DNA of 64,000 nucleotides from Bicyclus anynana (Eukaryota > Arthropoda > Insecta > Lepidoptera > Nymphalidae): positions 5,688,142 through 5,752,141 of the forward strand of contig NC_069097.1 in the NCBI RefSeq assembly GCF_947172395.1. The letters are read 5' to 3'. The position numbers were made by a program, and so were the translations under genes. Under the pieces are notes generated by a model. The model was not told the DNA's origin. It searched no databases and saw only the letters and a list, made by a program, of their open reading frames with translations. Below are positions 20,137 to 31,035 of the stretch, in pieces (within the stretch, counting starts at the first letter, position 1; each line of letters begins with the position of its first letter).

Positions 20137-21056
20137 CGTGTTTCATAATCAATTAATTTGCTTCATTAATGTTAGTTTGGTTTAACGCCTCACTATAGGA
20201 CCTGGTTTCTCTCCTTGAAGGATATGGAGCTTAGACCCACCATGCCCCAATGCGGTTTGGCGGGCTTAAGGTGATAATGTTTGACTTTCGTTCATTATAT
20301 CAGAATATAATGAATTTCATTTAAATTACGAATTCAATTCGTTTCATCAAATTGTAATTTAAATTTTATTTAGCTAATTTCTTTTTCTCCTGTTCTTTTA
20401 TTTTAATTCATAATTGTCCGTTTAATGTAAAGTAGCTAAATCAGCATAATATTATGCACATTCAATCTAAACGCTTGTTCTGTCAGTTTACTGTAGCATT
20501 AGGTACGCCTACGCTACTTGTGACGGGCTAGTAAATAGGCATGGCACCTGAAATTGCATATTGAATTGAGTAATTTAATATTGGTTTCCTGGTTTCATTG
20601 TTAAGTTGAAATGAACGTTGTTTCGATTTGTTACTTTTCATTTTAAATTAATTTTGTAACATTCTTTCTATAGGTAAAAATATGTATTTTGCATTTATTA
20701 TATGTACTTACAATTGGTTAAATTATCAGCAAAATCTAAAATAAGCTTCGTAATTAGTTTTAAAAGTTAAACTACTGCTGTTTTGCATGTTATTTACAAA
20801 GTGTAAGGCACAGAGGCCTGGCCGGTAAAAACTATACATTTTGATTCGACTGAGAGTGTCAAAACAAAGTTTTTTGCTATCGTATTTTTTACTTTGAAGT
20901 TTGATTTTTTCACAGCTTCAAGGGACTATAAACTTGAGTACTTGATTAGAGAATTTAATTTGAATTCAATACCTCCATGCGTTCGCGAGACAAAGGATCT
21001 TGACAGACAGACATACTGACGGACAAAAAGTGATCTTATAATATAAATCCGTTTTA
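20137..21056. other. unannotated intergenic stretch
   Basis: AT-rich. The 3' part (about 20930-21056) resembles a common repeat ending ...AGGTACGGAACCCTAA, which resumes at 21108 beyond a micro-insertion. Confidence 0.3.
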
Positions 21057-21107
21057 ACCCCAACCCATAGTAGCCAAGCGCGGAAAAGGCCCAGGAAAGA
21101 AGAAGAA
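21057..21107 (+). mobile_element. ~50-bp LINE 3'-end micro-insertion
   Basis: ACCCCAACCCATAGTAGCCA ... ending in AAGAAGAAGAAG is bounded by near-identical direct repeats (ATAAATCCGTTTT on the left, ATATATCCGTTTTT on the right). Host repeat sequence continues on both sides. It fits an ultra-short 5'-truncated LINE insertion. Confidence 0.45.
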
Positions 21108-21189
21108 GAATATATCCGTTTTTAGGTACGGAACCCTAATAACAAGCCAAGATTTTTCCATAAATCTGTGTAGAAGATGACTTATTATG

Positions 21190-21325
21190 AACGCATCCTA
21201 ACAGCGCGCAGGAATCGCTGGGTGACGTCACCGCGAGATGCGCGACACCTGCGGAGTCAACGCACTGACGCCGTGTGGGCAGCGCTCGCCCGCGCTAGCG
21301 ATAAGCGGCGCGGGTCAGGACTCGG
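21190..21325. promoter_or_regulatory. GC-rich patch with CREB/ATF palindrome
   Basis: GGTGACGTCACC at 21221-21232 is a perfect 12-bp palindrome containing the CRE TGACGTCA. It lies in a GC-rich island (GCGCTCGCCCGCGCTAGCG nearby). Regulatory role inferred. Confidence 0.35.
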
Positions 21326-22306
21326 CCGCTGAGATTTAACGCTACAGGAATATTATGAGGACTCTTAGCTATAGCACTCTATGTTTGTACATATGTATTC
21401 TGTGGCTGTAGCACAGAAAACATATGCACAAGAGTAGTATTTATAGCGAGAAACGTTACCGTGCTCTGAATCAATTTAATAAAAAATCGGCAAATGTTTC
21501 AGCAAATTGAACCACACCTCCACATTAATATTATTAAGTTTGTAGAATTTTGTTGTATTGGTTGAACGCGCTAATTTCAGGAACTACTAGTTCGAATTGA
21601 TAAATTTTTGCTAAAGGCTACAATAATAAGTTACGAGCGATGGAAGCAGTGGCGTATCGTGCCTTAGAGGGGGTCTGTATCAAAATTAGTTGGGGGACCC
21701 AATAGACGAGCGGCAAATCCCGAAGAATCTCTTAAGTTTTTGATTTACTCTACCCAACTTTTTCAACTCAATGTTGGTTTGTCATTTCGGCAGTTTATTG
21801 TTTTTTTTCCCCGGGAAGCACCACTAGATTAAGTAATAGTAAAGCACTATTTACAAATTTTTGCTTTCACACGTAAGGGGCCCCTGTAGTTCAGGGGCCC
21901 TGTATCATTGATACGGCGGTAGCTACGCCCCTGGATAGAAGCATCAAAGAAAAATGTAGCAATAACGAAAAATCATTCCTTCGATTTGAGAGCTTCTGTA
22001 GCTTTCTAAGCTTTAAAAAAATCATTTAAGTCGGAACTGTTCTATGTTTTGTTAGTATTCCATAATATTGCTCATTGACTTCATTTGCAAGCAATGTTGC
22101 CTAGAATGGAGAGATTTGAATTGAACCTGTAAGTGCACTTTTAATTTAAGAAAATTAATCATTAAGTTGTGACATCTATTTAATTTAAATTAAGTAGAAC
22201 TTAAACTTTGTTTTGAAATAAAGGTTTTATCTGAATACTCATAAAAGGCGCGCATTTACATATTTAATTTGGACGTGATCAGGCACATTGTGTAATTACT
22301 TCAAAC
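21326..22306. other. unannotated intergenic stretch
   Basis: Has a possible H1 remnant at 21560-21612 (TTGAACGCGCTAATTTCAGG) and a GGGGCCCCTGTAGTTCAGGG segment near 21878. No gene is seen. Confidence 0.3.
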
Positions 22307-22337
22307 TACCGGACGCACGCGATTTTGTCTGACTCGG

Positions 22338-22602
22338 CGGATTGAGGTTTTCTTAATTGGTCCAGGTTTGAATGGTGGGAGGCTTCGGCTGTGGCTAGTT
22401 ACCACCGGTAAAGATAGACCTACCGCCAAGCTATTTAGCGTTCCCGTACGATGTCGTGTAGAAACCGAAAGGGTAGGAGGGTTTACTCCTTTAGAGGTTA
22501 GGAGGAGGATGAAAATCCTCCTCCTAACACGTTAGCCCGCTTCCATCATAAATTGCATCATCACTTGCCATCAGGTGAGATTGTAGTCAAGGGGTAACTT
22601 GA
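22338..22602 (+). mobile_element. SINE-A copy without tRNA head
   Basis: Starts at GGATTGAGGTTTTCTTAATT and continues through the SINE-A body to CATCAGGTGAGATTGTAGTC. The CCTCCTCCTAAC segment is expanded. It joins a helitron-like end fragment (CGGACGCACGCGATTTTGTC, 22311-22330) upstream. Confidence 0.65.
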
Positions 22603-22605
22603 ATT

Positions 22606-22920
22606 TGTTTAAAAAACTAAATTACAGACAGACACTTTTATTTATTTATATGTATTGATGATTAACTATCTGGTGATAATAGTTATGGTTCTCCGCTGTA
22701 GGTCTGTGGATACTTTGAATCGTTTTCTTGTATAATTACGGCTTAATGTGTATCTCTAATGTTTGTATTTTACCGAAAAGATTTAAAATATTTTAGATAA
22801 AGCAGCGAGCTCACAGATAAGTGAAGCACTTATGTCGAAAGATGAGATTTAAAAGTACTTGCTATTGAAGACTTAACGCAATAGTGACCATGGATTTTTA
22901 AAGTACCAATGATCTAATTT
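22606..22920. other. unannotated intergenic stretch
   Basis: AT-rich; nothing supportable. Confidence 0.3.
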
Positions 22921-22984
22921 GCGGCCGAGTGGCGCAGTGGATAGTGACCCTGGCATCCAATGTCGTGGGTTCTATTCCCTCGTC
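22921..22984 (+). mobile_element. tRNA-like head of a different SINE
   Basis: GCCGAGTGGCGCAGTGGATA (A-box region) and CGTGGGTTCTATTCCC (B-box region) form a SINE head. It resembles a widespread lepidopteran SINE whose own body is absent; the sequence switches directly into a reversed SINE-B. Confidence 0.55.
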
Positions 22985-23292
22985 GTCATCAACCCATATT
23001 CGGCGCACTGCTGAGCTCGAGTCTCCTCTTAGAATGAGAGGGATTAGGCCAATAGTCCGCCACGCTGGCCCAATGCGGATTAGCAGACTTCACACACGCA
23101 GAGAATTAAGAAAATTCTCTAGTATGCAGGTTTCCTCACGATGTTTTCCTTCACTGGTTGAGACACGTGATATTTAATTTTTTAAAATGCACACAACTGA
23201 AAAGTTGGAGGTGCATGCCACGGACCGGATTCGAACCCACACCATCCGGAATCGGAGGCAGAGGTCATGTCCACTGGGCTATCACGGCTCTT
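22985..23292 (-). mobile_element. SINE-B copy, near full-length
   Basis: On the minus strand: GCCGTGATAGCCCAGTGGAC, GGTTCGAATCCGG, then the body (AAAAGTTGGAGGTGCATGCC on the plus strand, TTCCTCACGATGTT, AGTCTCCTCTTAGAATGAG), ending at CATCAACCCATATTCGGC. This gives the family structure: tRNA head, about 230-bp body, GATGAT-type tail. Confidence 0.75.
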
Positions 23293-23599
23293 CTATTCTA
23301 TTCCCTCAACTGTCTGGATTCCTACAAAAAATGGGTCGTTAATGATAATGTTGATTCATCAGTTATCCTTATAATTAGGATATATTGGGGTAGCAACACA
23401 ACACAAGTAATGCTTTCATTGGGGCTAGATGATGATGATGATGCTAGTGATGTGATCATCAATAAGTAGCTACATATAAATGAAATTGGAATATCTGTCT
23501 GTGATTTCAAATACATATTTTTTTAAGTGTTATTTACTAGTATGTTACTTACTATTAATAGCTTTACACGATACTTAAACGTATTCAACCTTTTTCAAA

Positions 23600-23765
23600 A
23601 TTTTTGTCTATTTGGCTCTCTTTCTGCTTGTCCAGGGTTAATCTCTGGAACGACAGAACCAATTTTAGTGAGACTTTGGAAGATAGAGCAACTAAAAGCT
23701 ACTTTTAACCCAATAAAAAACTGAATTTCACGCAAACGAATTCGCGAGTGTCCGCTTTAAAAAAG
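23600..23765 (+). mobile_element. diverged helitron-like remnant
   Basis: GTCCAGGGTTAATCTCTGGA and ...AACGAATTCGCGAGTGTCCGCT match the module at 57680-57830, which ends in the same hairpin. CTAG is lost. Confidence 0.4.
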
Positions 23766-23879
23766 AATAATACCGAATAACCATGGCAGATAAATAATTA
23801 TAACGGTGTTTTATTACAATGACCAATGATCAAGAACACAAAGTCAAGATTAGGTTTTGTAATGTAACAGTAAGATTGA

Positions 23880-24265
23880 ATGCTCGGTGTCGGTTGTCAA
23901 CGCTGTCCCAACGGTGTTACAGCCTATTGTTGGCGAACAAATACAGGAAACAGTAAAGTTGAAAGCGTTGTTGTTAAAGATTTCGCTGCATACACAGGTA
24001 GGTCGATACTCGCAGGTGTCTACAAGCCACTAGAGAGCTTCATTGATGTAAACTTGAATATAAACAATGTGGTACACTCATAAAAGGCCTCGGCTCTACA
24101 CCGGCGCGGTTTGTAGCGAAGAATGACAAGGAAGTTGTTCATACTGTTGAAATTTACTTGAGTATAAAAGGAATTAGCATGACGCTGGCATTGTAACACC
24201 GGCATCGGTGTTGGCAAAACATCGCAGTACAATACCCAGCTTCTAAGTAAAAATGGGCACACCAT
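23880..24265. other. possible decayed inverted-repeat element
   Basis: CAACGGTGTTACAGCC near 23909 and an imperfect inverse near 24190-24215 (TAACACCGGCATCGGTGTTG) suggest a degenerate fold-back element. Open frames of 67-81 codons overlap it on both strands without a recognisable domain. Confidence 0.25.
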
Positions 24266-25195
24266 TCATGTAGGTTTACAATATACATTATGTGGAATGT
24301 ACTGTTGTAATTCTTGTGAAACACTCTACAAACTTTTATGTAATAATGTTTCACGCATGCCCAATTTGTAAAGGATTTATTGAGATATCTGAGCTTAGGG
24401 AAATTGCTCGAAGGAGAAATTCGCTTGGATGATTATTTATTGTGATGAAATAACAGTAACTATAAGTTCAATTGTCCAAAAACTTGTGTAATATTAGACA
24501 TTTGCTTTATAGAAGTCAATCGATTTGTTAATGTAGTGATAAACTATTCGGCGTATGTAACATTTGAATTATGTCTTTATTGGCTGGTGACCAAAAATGC
24601 AATTAATTACAAACGGTGCAGCAGGTGTCGGAACTAAATTATACGCTAGTTTATTTTGTTTCCTGCTGTTCGTTAAATGATTTATTATAAAAGAAATTTT
24701 ATTAAATAATATAAAATACAATCTATTTACATACAACGATTAGTACTTAGTAGTCCAGCTTGATTCGTTCGGGGAAGTAAAACTTTAAATTTTATTTCTG
24801 TCAGTTTTACTTCAATCAGAAAAGAAGCTTCAGGCGAATGGACGTTGAGAGGGATCTCTACATCCGTTTGTCTCGCCCAATTACACTTTTCGTAACGCAT
24901 TCACCGTTTACTCCCCAAGTTGACTTGGGGAAGGAGTCTTACTGCCGCCTGGGAGCATTTGAAAATGTTGCCCTTCGAGATAGAACAAAATAATACAATA
25001 TCATGATATTCCTCTTTCATGGATTTACCAAGAAGTCCGTGATATACTTAATTAAATATTTTTAAAACGATAGATTAAAAATTTCAATACATTCTGATGA
25101 TATTGAATCGTTTAATTTCGCAAGCATTTTAGCCTCCTCTTACCCATTTACCATGCACAAGGGTAAGCAGAATTTCAACACGCCTTAACACCCTA
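24266..25195. other. unannotated intergenic stretch
   Basis: AT-rich. One short palindrome, CCCCAAGTTGACTTGGGG, lies at 24913-24930. No gene is seen. Confidence 0.3.
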
Positions 25196-25199
25196 CCCT

Positions 25200-25330
25200 C
25201 CCCACGGATCGATAGCCGCCATTTTGAATTTTCCGACCAATGCACGTAGCCATGGAAAGCTGTTGCCATGGCAACGCGACGACTCAACCTGAAGGGGAAA
25301 GTGTAAAAGGCTTTATGGTCGTTTTGTTCC
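25200..25330. promoter_or_regulatory. candidate regulatory element with RFX X-box palindrome
   Basis: GTTGCCATGGCAAC at 25262-25275 is a perfect palindromic X-box (consensus GTNRCC-RGYAAC) for RFX factors. Within 60 bp upstream are ATCGATA (DRE-like), GCCGCCATTTT at 25215-25225 (YY1/Pho-like) and GACCAATG (CCAAT). No ORF overlaps. The combination suggests a promoter or enhancer; this is inference from motifs alone. Confidence 0.4.
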
Positions 25331-25409
25331 GAGCCTCAACATTTATACAGATGCATACAATAGTACATACCTACCGACATGATACTCGTACTTCTATAAA
25401 TATATTAGG

Positions 25410-25710
25410 CTAGCGATCGCCCGCGACTTTGTCTGTGAGAAAATCGGTGTAAAGTTTCATTGAACGTGACTATTTTATTTAGAAGATAGAATATTAAGCT
25501 AAAGATACATGGCGAACTTTTTTTTAAATCTATAAATGCGGAATAATAGGATATTCCGCATTGCATTGTTTTGTTATTTCTCGAAGGGATTGTGCAGCGA
25601 TTTCGAAAAAAGCTACCAGACGGCTTGACTTTTCCCGATCTTTCCAACAAATATCATCATATTTGAGCGAATTTATGCAGAACCTTTGATTTATATACCT
25701 ACTACTCTAT
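25410..25710 (-). mobile_element. helitron-like element, minus orientation
   Basis: CTAG at 25410-25413 is followed by CGATCGCCCGCGACTTTGTC, the reversed terminal hairpin. The body (TTTCATTGAACGTGAC, GACGGCTTGACTTTTCCCGA) is typical of these non-coding repeats. The 5' end is not clear. The open frame across it is incidental. Confidence 0.45.
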
Positions 25711-25914
25711 ATATTTGTGAAAACTACATGAAAACCCGTTCACATAATAGTCACATTTGAGTTTATCGCAAACAGGAAACGCTTTGGAGGACTTTGACTC
25801 ATAATATGTGGTCCTACGGAAGCCACAAACCTAGTTACTTGTTTAGGTAAGCTATAGAGGTAAAGCTATAGAAAAGGGTATAAAAACGTTGGAAAAAGAT
25901 TTCTTTTGTTGTTA

Positions 25915-26070
25915 CTAGGCTCCGAAACTACACGACCATTTTTAAAAAATCTTTCACCAATGAAAAGGTACATTATCAGTGAGTAACATTTACATATACA
26001 AGTACCTGATTATATTTTATTTCGTATTCCCACAGGAATGAGCACTACGGGGATGAAACTGCGGGATGAC
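25915..26070 (+). mobile_element. diverged Lep1-like remnant
   Basis: Ends with CGTATTCCCACAGGAATGAG and GGGATGAAACTGCGGG, matching the 3' module of family H1. Confidence 0.4.
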
Positions 26071-26332
26071 TATTATTAATTATAGATGTAATGGTTAATG
26101 GTTTATTTTTAAAAGCATGGGTGAAGTGTATAAAGGTAATTTCTCATTAGCGGAAGTATTCCGGTGCGGAAGTAAGCTCGATTGTCTTTTCGCTCCCTTT
26201 TTAGCTCGGGGCGTTCGATAGTTGGGGAAACTACGTGACATTATTTTTTTAAGCTCTTGTAAGAATACTTAAAAAGTTTGTTGCACTATGAGCTTTGAGA
26301 TGGAATATAAAGTAATGATGTTGAGAAAATTG

Positions 26333-26386
26333 GCGTCAATAGCTCAGTGGTAAAGGGACCGGACTCTTCTCCGAAGGGTGGTAGTT
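26333..26386 (+). mobile_element. tRNA-like SINE head fragment
   Basis: GTCAATAGCTCAGTGGTAAA and CTCTTCTCCGAAGGGTGGTA look like the D and anticodon parts of a tRNA-derived head. The B box is absent, so it is not a tRNA gene. Confidence 0.35.
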
Positions 26387-26995
26387 TTATGGTAATTTAT
26401 ATAGATACCGACTATAGGTAAAATTTTTTTTTTAAATATGTTTTTGCTTATATGCTGTGACATAATACTAAAGTGTAGGTGGTAAGAGAAATTAGTTTAA
26501 GCTTTATTAGTTTTCTTATTCAGCTTACGAGTTCCTGTGGTCATCTTACGACTCCATTATCAGGTCATTTGGATAATATTATATTATATAGTTGTCACTG
26601 ACGATACAATTATCAGGACTTGACCTAATACATAAGAGGACAATTTGACGCAACTCTCATTACAGCTACTAAAGCACTAACAAACAGCATGTAACAAAAA
26701 TAACTTGCCTCTCTATTAAAGGTATGTATGTAACACTACTTTGCTCTTCAGTAGTACAACATAAATTATATCAGATGATCTAAACAAGACCAATAAATAA
26801 AAAAAAATATATATTGAGCTTATACTTTATAGGTCGATAAAGCAATATGAAAACCATTGTTGCATCTGGTGCGGTATTCTTTGCTGTTTTTAGTTACTTT
26901 CGAGCCGTGTCTAAACATTAGATCAATAAAAAAGCTCATGAATCTGTGAAAACATTACGAAAGTTAGTGCAGGTGGTATCACAGGGCAGGGCCTG

Positions 26996-27459
26996 TAGCC
27001 ATGTGGAACGGAGATTCTCTTTCTACAAACGCTAACGCTTCGAAAACTACTTCTTCTTCTTTAACTAAACAGCACAATTTACTTTGCCAATGTCGCGTAG
27101 CTTGGAGTAAACACAATGGAGGTTGACAAGTTAAATAAATATAGTCAGTTTATCTATGATACAATAGTCGGTTTATTTTGTTAGTCACCATCTACAACAA
27201 CACAAAAAGGAATATTTAGAGTTCATAAATATATGTAATATATAATGCATAAAAGACAAACAAATGAGATATATAAGGATATAACAGAATAACATAATTA
27301 TAATTTAATGTTGTTATGTTTGCTAACAAAATTTATGGGAATGACAGATCCGATCGATAACTTGATCACGTGACCTGTCGATAGCAAATGTCATTTCTAA
27401 GTTTTTAGTTTTCGAAGCGTTAGCGTTTGTAGAAAGAGAATCGACGTGCCACATGGCTA
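26996..27459. mobile_element. fold-back MITE family M1, with internal insertion
   Basis: The ends TTTCTACAAACGCTAACGCT (left) and its inverse AGCGTTAGCGTTTGTAGAAA (right) are near-perfect inverted repeats of about 50 bp, including TAGCCATGTGG/CCACATGGCTA. Related copies lie at 31365-31521 and 62208-62396. This copy is about 270 bp longer, so something was inserted or retained in the middle. Confidence 0.7.
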
Positions 27460-28100
27460 GAGGCTCTGGTTACCGAACGAACGGAATTAGGCTAAGTGCG
27501 TACTCACAATAAAACTAGAAAGGCTAGTTGAGTGGTAAGTCGTAATCCGCTTATATATTTTATTCTTTATTTTAAAGTAGTAGAACTGATAGGCATTATC
27601 CTGCATGAACGTTAGTATACTAAATTTTAGTTAATCCATTAATTCATAAGGTTTAATTTTGTATTTTTTTTTAATTTTGATTATTTTCATTCAAAAATAT
27701 CTCTATCGGTACAGACGAATATGCAAGTCATGTATACATATACATATCTACATAATATCCAGTAGATTGTTCAATATTAAATAATGATAAACTAGTTACC
27801 AGACCGACTTAAGATGACTGATATGTTTTGTGCGTAGGAATATTAAAATATATAATATTTTTAAAATATATTAAACATTTAATGGATAAAAATTTCGAGA
27901 TAAAAAATTACTGCCAGTTAATGAATTGTACTTTTTTTCACGAAAATTTGTCCTATTTGTGACGAATTTCTTATTGATATATTGTTTTTATTTTAAATTA
28001 AATTTTAATGAATAAAAACAAACTGCATGATAAGATGTCGCCTACCTAAAACAATTTTCATCTACAAAATGACATGCCTGAATAAGACTTTTCATCGCGG
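27460..28100. other. unannotated intergenic stretch
   Basis: Very AT-rich; no supportable feature. Confidence 0.3.
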
Positions 28101-28320
28101 ATGAAAATCCAAGTGTGTCCTAGCCCTAACGGCTTTTCTTTTGATGTGGTATTTTATATGTCCAGTGGGCGTGTCCGCGATAGAGACAATAATCTATTTA
28201 TACGTAAAGAGGCAGCCACGTGGCGGGCAGCTGCGCCCGCGCGTATTTATACCTACGCGCCGCCCGCCCTGCGGCAGGATCCTTGCTACTTCTTTTCTAA
28301 TACTGGCTTGTAAGTCATTT
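28101..28320. promoter_or_regulatory. GC-rich patch with E-boxes and TATA-like motif
   Basis: Within 28150-28280: CCAGTGGGCGTGTCCGCG (KLF/Sp-like), GCCACGTGGC (a perfect 10-bp E-box palindrome, 28215-28224), GCAGCTGC (E-box palindrome) and CGCGTATTTATACC (TATA-like). Two overlapping open frames of about 70 codons are probably incidental to GC content. Candidate promoter or enhancer. Confidence 0.35.
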
Positions 28321-28329
28321 ATTCACATT

Positions 28330-29430
28330 TACGTATCTTCCAGCCGCTACTTTGTTCTGTGACCTTATTAGTCATGATTTTTATTCTTGGAAGAACCGAT
28401 TTGGAAATGAATATGTGTTTGTTACTTCAGAACGTCGTCATTTCTTATCGTTTTAAAATTTTTGTTTTATTATGAAAGGGTTAGTCCCATTCAATTTTCA
28501 CAAAAACAGGTTCTTTGGTTTGGTTTTAAAATCAAAACCCATAACAGAATTATGAAAGGAAATTGCGTATTGTAGTGTTTACGGTTACCTACTACATTCA
28601 TCTCACTTAATCTGTCTTCTGGTTTCACCAAAGCTGGAAGGTGTGACAGTAGATTTCGTAATAATATTTCTCAAAACTTCATGGCAGTAAAGTTATTGTG
28701 AGACACACTAAAACAGAAAAATAAAATCTTTTTACCAAAAAAAACGACTTATCATAAAGATGTAAAACATTTAAACGCGAAAAAAAACATTCTATATACT
28801 GATCGGCTTGAAGGCTGTGCAAAGAACAAAATAAAATGAAGCTCATTTGGCACTGCTAAAATAGGGTAATTTTATAAGCTTCCTTAAGCCACATTTAGCA
28901 TCGGCACAACAACATAATACGATCCAAACATAGGCGAACCACTGGATCAAGGAGTTATACGTCCGTGCATAGCAGGTATGCTAATGCGGATGACGGAAGA
29001 ATACGCTACGCGTCGCAGCCGGACGGCGAAATATGAACACCCCGAGGGTTATTAATCCGGTCAATTATTACGAAAGTGACGCACACCGCGACATGTGTCT
29101 CGGCTTGTCGTCTCTTCCGCCGAACACGGCTGTTCATTTTATTTTTATAGCTTATGAAACTAAAAGATTCAGAATAATAAGCCAGAATAAACTATTCGAC
29201 GTTTTTTAATTTTCATGTTGCAATAAATTAATATTTCATACCACATTTAGGGCCGATTTTAGCACTTTCTGATATGTATCGGATAGCTTTTGTTTGTTGT
29301 TTGTCTTAGGGCATAAAGTAAAAAAGTGACAAAACTTTCGTTTAGCCTCCGACACTGAATCTCGTGATACCGGCCTTCAGAAACCTTATCTGCCGTCCTT
29401 AAACTAAAACTTTTGAGCACATACTCGTAA
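28330..29430. other. unannotated intergenic stretch
   Basis: No supportable gene. 28970-29115 is moderately GC-rich (TACGCGTCGCAGCCGGACGG) and could be conserved non-coding DNA. Confidence 0.25.
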
Positions 29431-29439
29431 TTCGAAAAG

Positions 29440-29506
29440 CCGTTGGACGTTGGGGTTTCAAGTAGGAGTTGCAACCGGAAACCCCAGTGTTGATCGACCC
29501 CCAATT
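29440..29506 (+). mobile_element. RTE-like LINE C-terminal remnant
   Basis: GCCGTTGGACGTTGGGGTTT ... GTGTTGATCGACCCCCAA resembles the conserved C-terminal coding block of lepidopteran RTE elements (the TLDVGVS...LVDPQ region), as at 47665-47755. Heavily decayed. Confidence 0.4.
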
Positions 29507-29519
29507 TTACTTTAATTGG

Positions 29520-30265
29520 GGGAACACCCAATGAAAGTAAAATTTGATATCTGAGGATAGATATTGTCTGATAAAATCGTAGATTTGTGGTTGCTACGGA
29601 ATCCTAAAAATTGTAGGGTTATGAATTTTCTGTCATAATGAAACTGACACACGTCTTCCTCGAGTCGCATCCGCCGCGCAGGGCTGTCAGGTGTTGATTA
29701 AAGTGTGAAAAAAGAAAACGCCACCGTTTGGAAATAACCTGGCGACATTTTTATGTCAGTATAATGAGAGTTTTATTTATAAAATATTTCTAGAACATGT
29801 TCTGTTTACACAAGCAGGTAAAAATATTGCAGTTTCAGCTTTATCTACGACATCGTTGAAGACTAAGAATAAGTCTATGTATGCGTTAGGTCTTATAAAC
29901 TTCTACGCATAAATATAGTCTATGTATGCGTAGAAGTTTAGTGCTAAGTAAATTTGGCGGTAAAATTATGCAGTGTAAATAGTAATTAATGTACATGTGT
30001 GAGTACCTACAATCTGGATACAAGAATAGTTTACAATAAATTACCGTAAAAATAACCGTTAAGAATCCTTGGTTAGTGAAAGAGGCTCACTCTCCTCAAA
30101 TTTCCTACAGAAATTCCTTTTTCTTCTTCTGATCGATGGTATTCCATTGGAATAGAAGATTGAAGGAATAGATTTGTGTTTATGGAAACACTAGTGCTAA
30201 GTATATACTATCTTCATGACTCGAAACGAGACTGGTTTCTGTGGCCGAAATTCAGTCGGGAGGAT
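29520..30265. other. unannotated stretch with small palindrome
   Basis: TAAACTTCTACGCATA (29894-29909) is mirrored by TATGCGTAGAAGTTTA near 29926-29941, and AGTCTATGTATGCGT is directly repeated. No gene is seen. Confidence 0.3.
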
Positions 30266-30566
30266 ATACGTGGTTCATCATTATCAACCCATATTCGCCT
30301 CACTGCTGAGCTCGAGTCTCCCCCCAGAAAGAGAGGGCTTAGGCCAATAGTCCACCACGCTGGCCCAATGCGGATTGGCAGACTTCAAACACGAGAGAGT
30401 TAAGAAAATTCTCTGGTATGCAAGTTTCCTCACGATGTCTTTCCTTCACCGTTTGAGACACGTGATATTTAATTTTTTTAAATGCACACAACTGAAAAGT
30501 TGGAGGTGCATGCCCCGGACCGCTTTCGAACTCACACCCTCCGGAATCGGAGGCAGAGGTCTTATA
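30266..30566 (-). mobile_element. SINE-B copy
   Basis: CATCATTATCAACCCATATT, GAGTCTCCCCCCAGAAAGAG, TTCCTCACGATGTC and AAAAGTTGGAGGTGCATGCC, reaching the head at GGAATCGGAGGCAGAGGTC. The last head bases are missing. The long open frame here is repeat-derived. Confidence 0.7.
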
Positions 30567-31010
30567 CTGCTCATTTATCCGCCAGCCCTGTCGGCCAGCA
30601 CTCGGTCTATCAAAAGCGCGCAGACAGGTGTGAGCGGCTGCCGTGCATTTTCACACAAAACCAACGTTTCACATTATAAAAGGCACTTCCTTTCATCCCA
30701 CAACCTACCGTCGGGAATGCCCATTAATTTGCCAACACAATATTTTTAGTGCGCGGCTCGCGTGTAATATATCGTGCCCACGTGTCCCCGTATGTCGCCC
30801 GACGAACGGCTGCGTCAAATTATTTTCGTTCATGTCACAAGATACGGCGCTCATCTGGACGTTTTTCCTTTAAAAATCACACCGCGACAGTTGGCGGCTC
30901 AATCAGGAGCGTGGAGCGCGGTTCCGCTGGAAAATGTACACCCGTCCAGAAAGGCGTCAAACACGCACGTTGTGGGCAATATTCCAATAGCTATAGCTTA
31001 GCTAGATAGC
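30567..31010 (+). other. GC-balanced patch, possible conserved region
   Basis: Several overlapping plus-strand frames of 65-86 codons are open at once (for example 30643-30873 and 30749-31009). This reflects few stop codons and not clear coding. Contains CCCACGTGTCCCCG (E-box) near 30778. I do not recognise a protein; it may be regulatory or a diverged exon. Confidence 0.25.
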
Positions 31011-31035
31011 TTAACTTGTGGCACAGCTTTGCGGT

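Noticed and set aside
30375..30749. 124-codon plus-strand ORF starting in a repeat
   Set aside because: Its first half is the reversed SINE-B body (same peptide as at 23158 and, on the other strand, 63660), not a gene.
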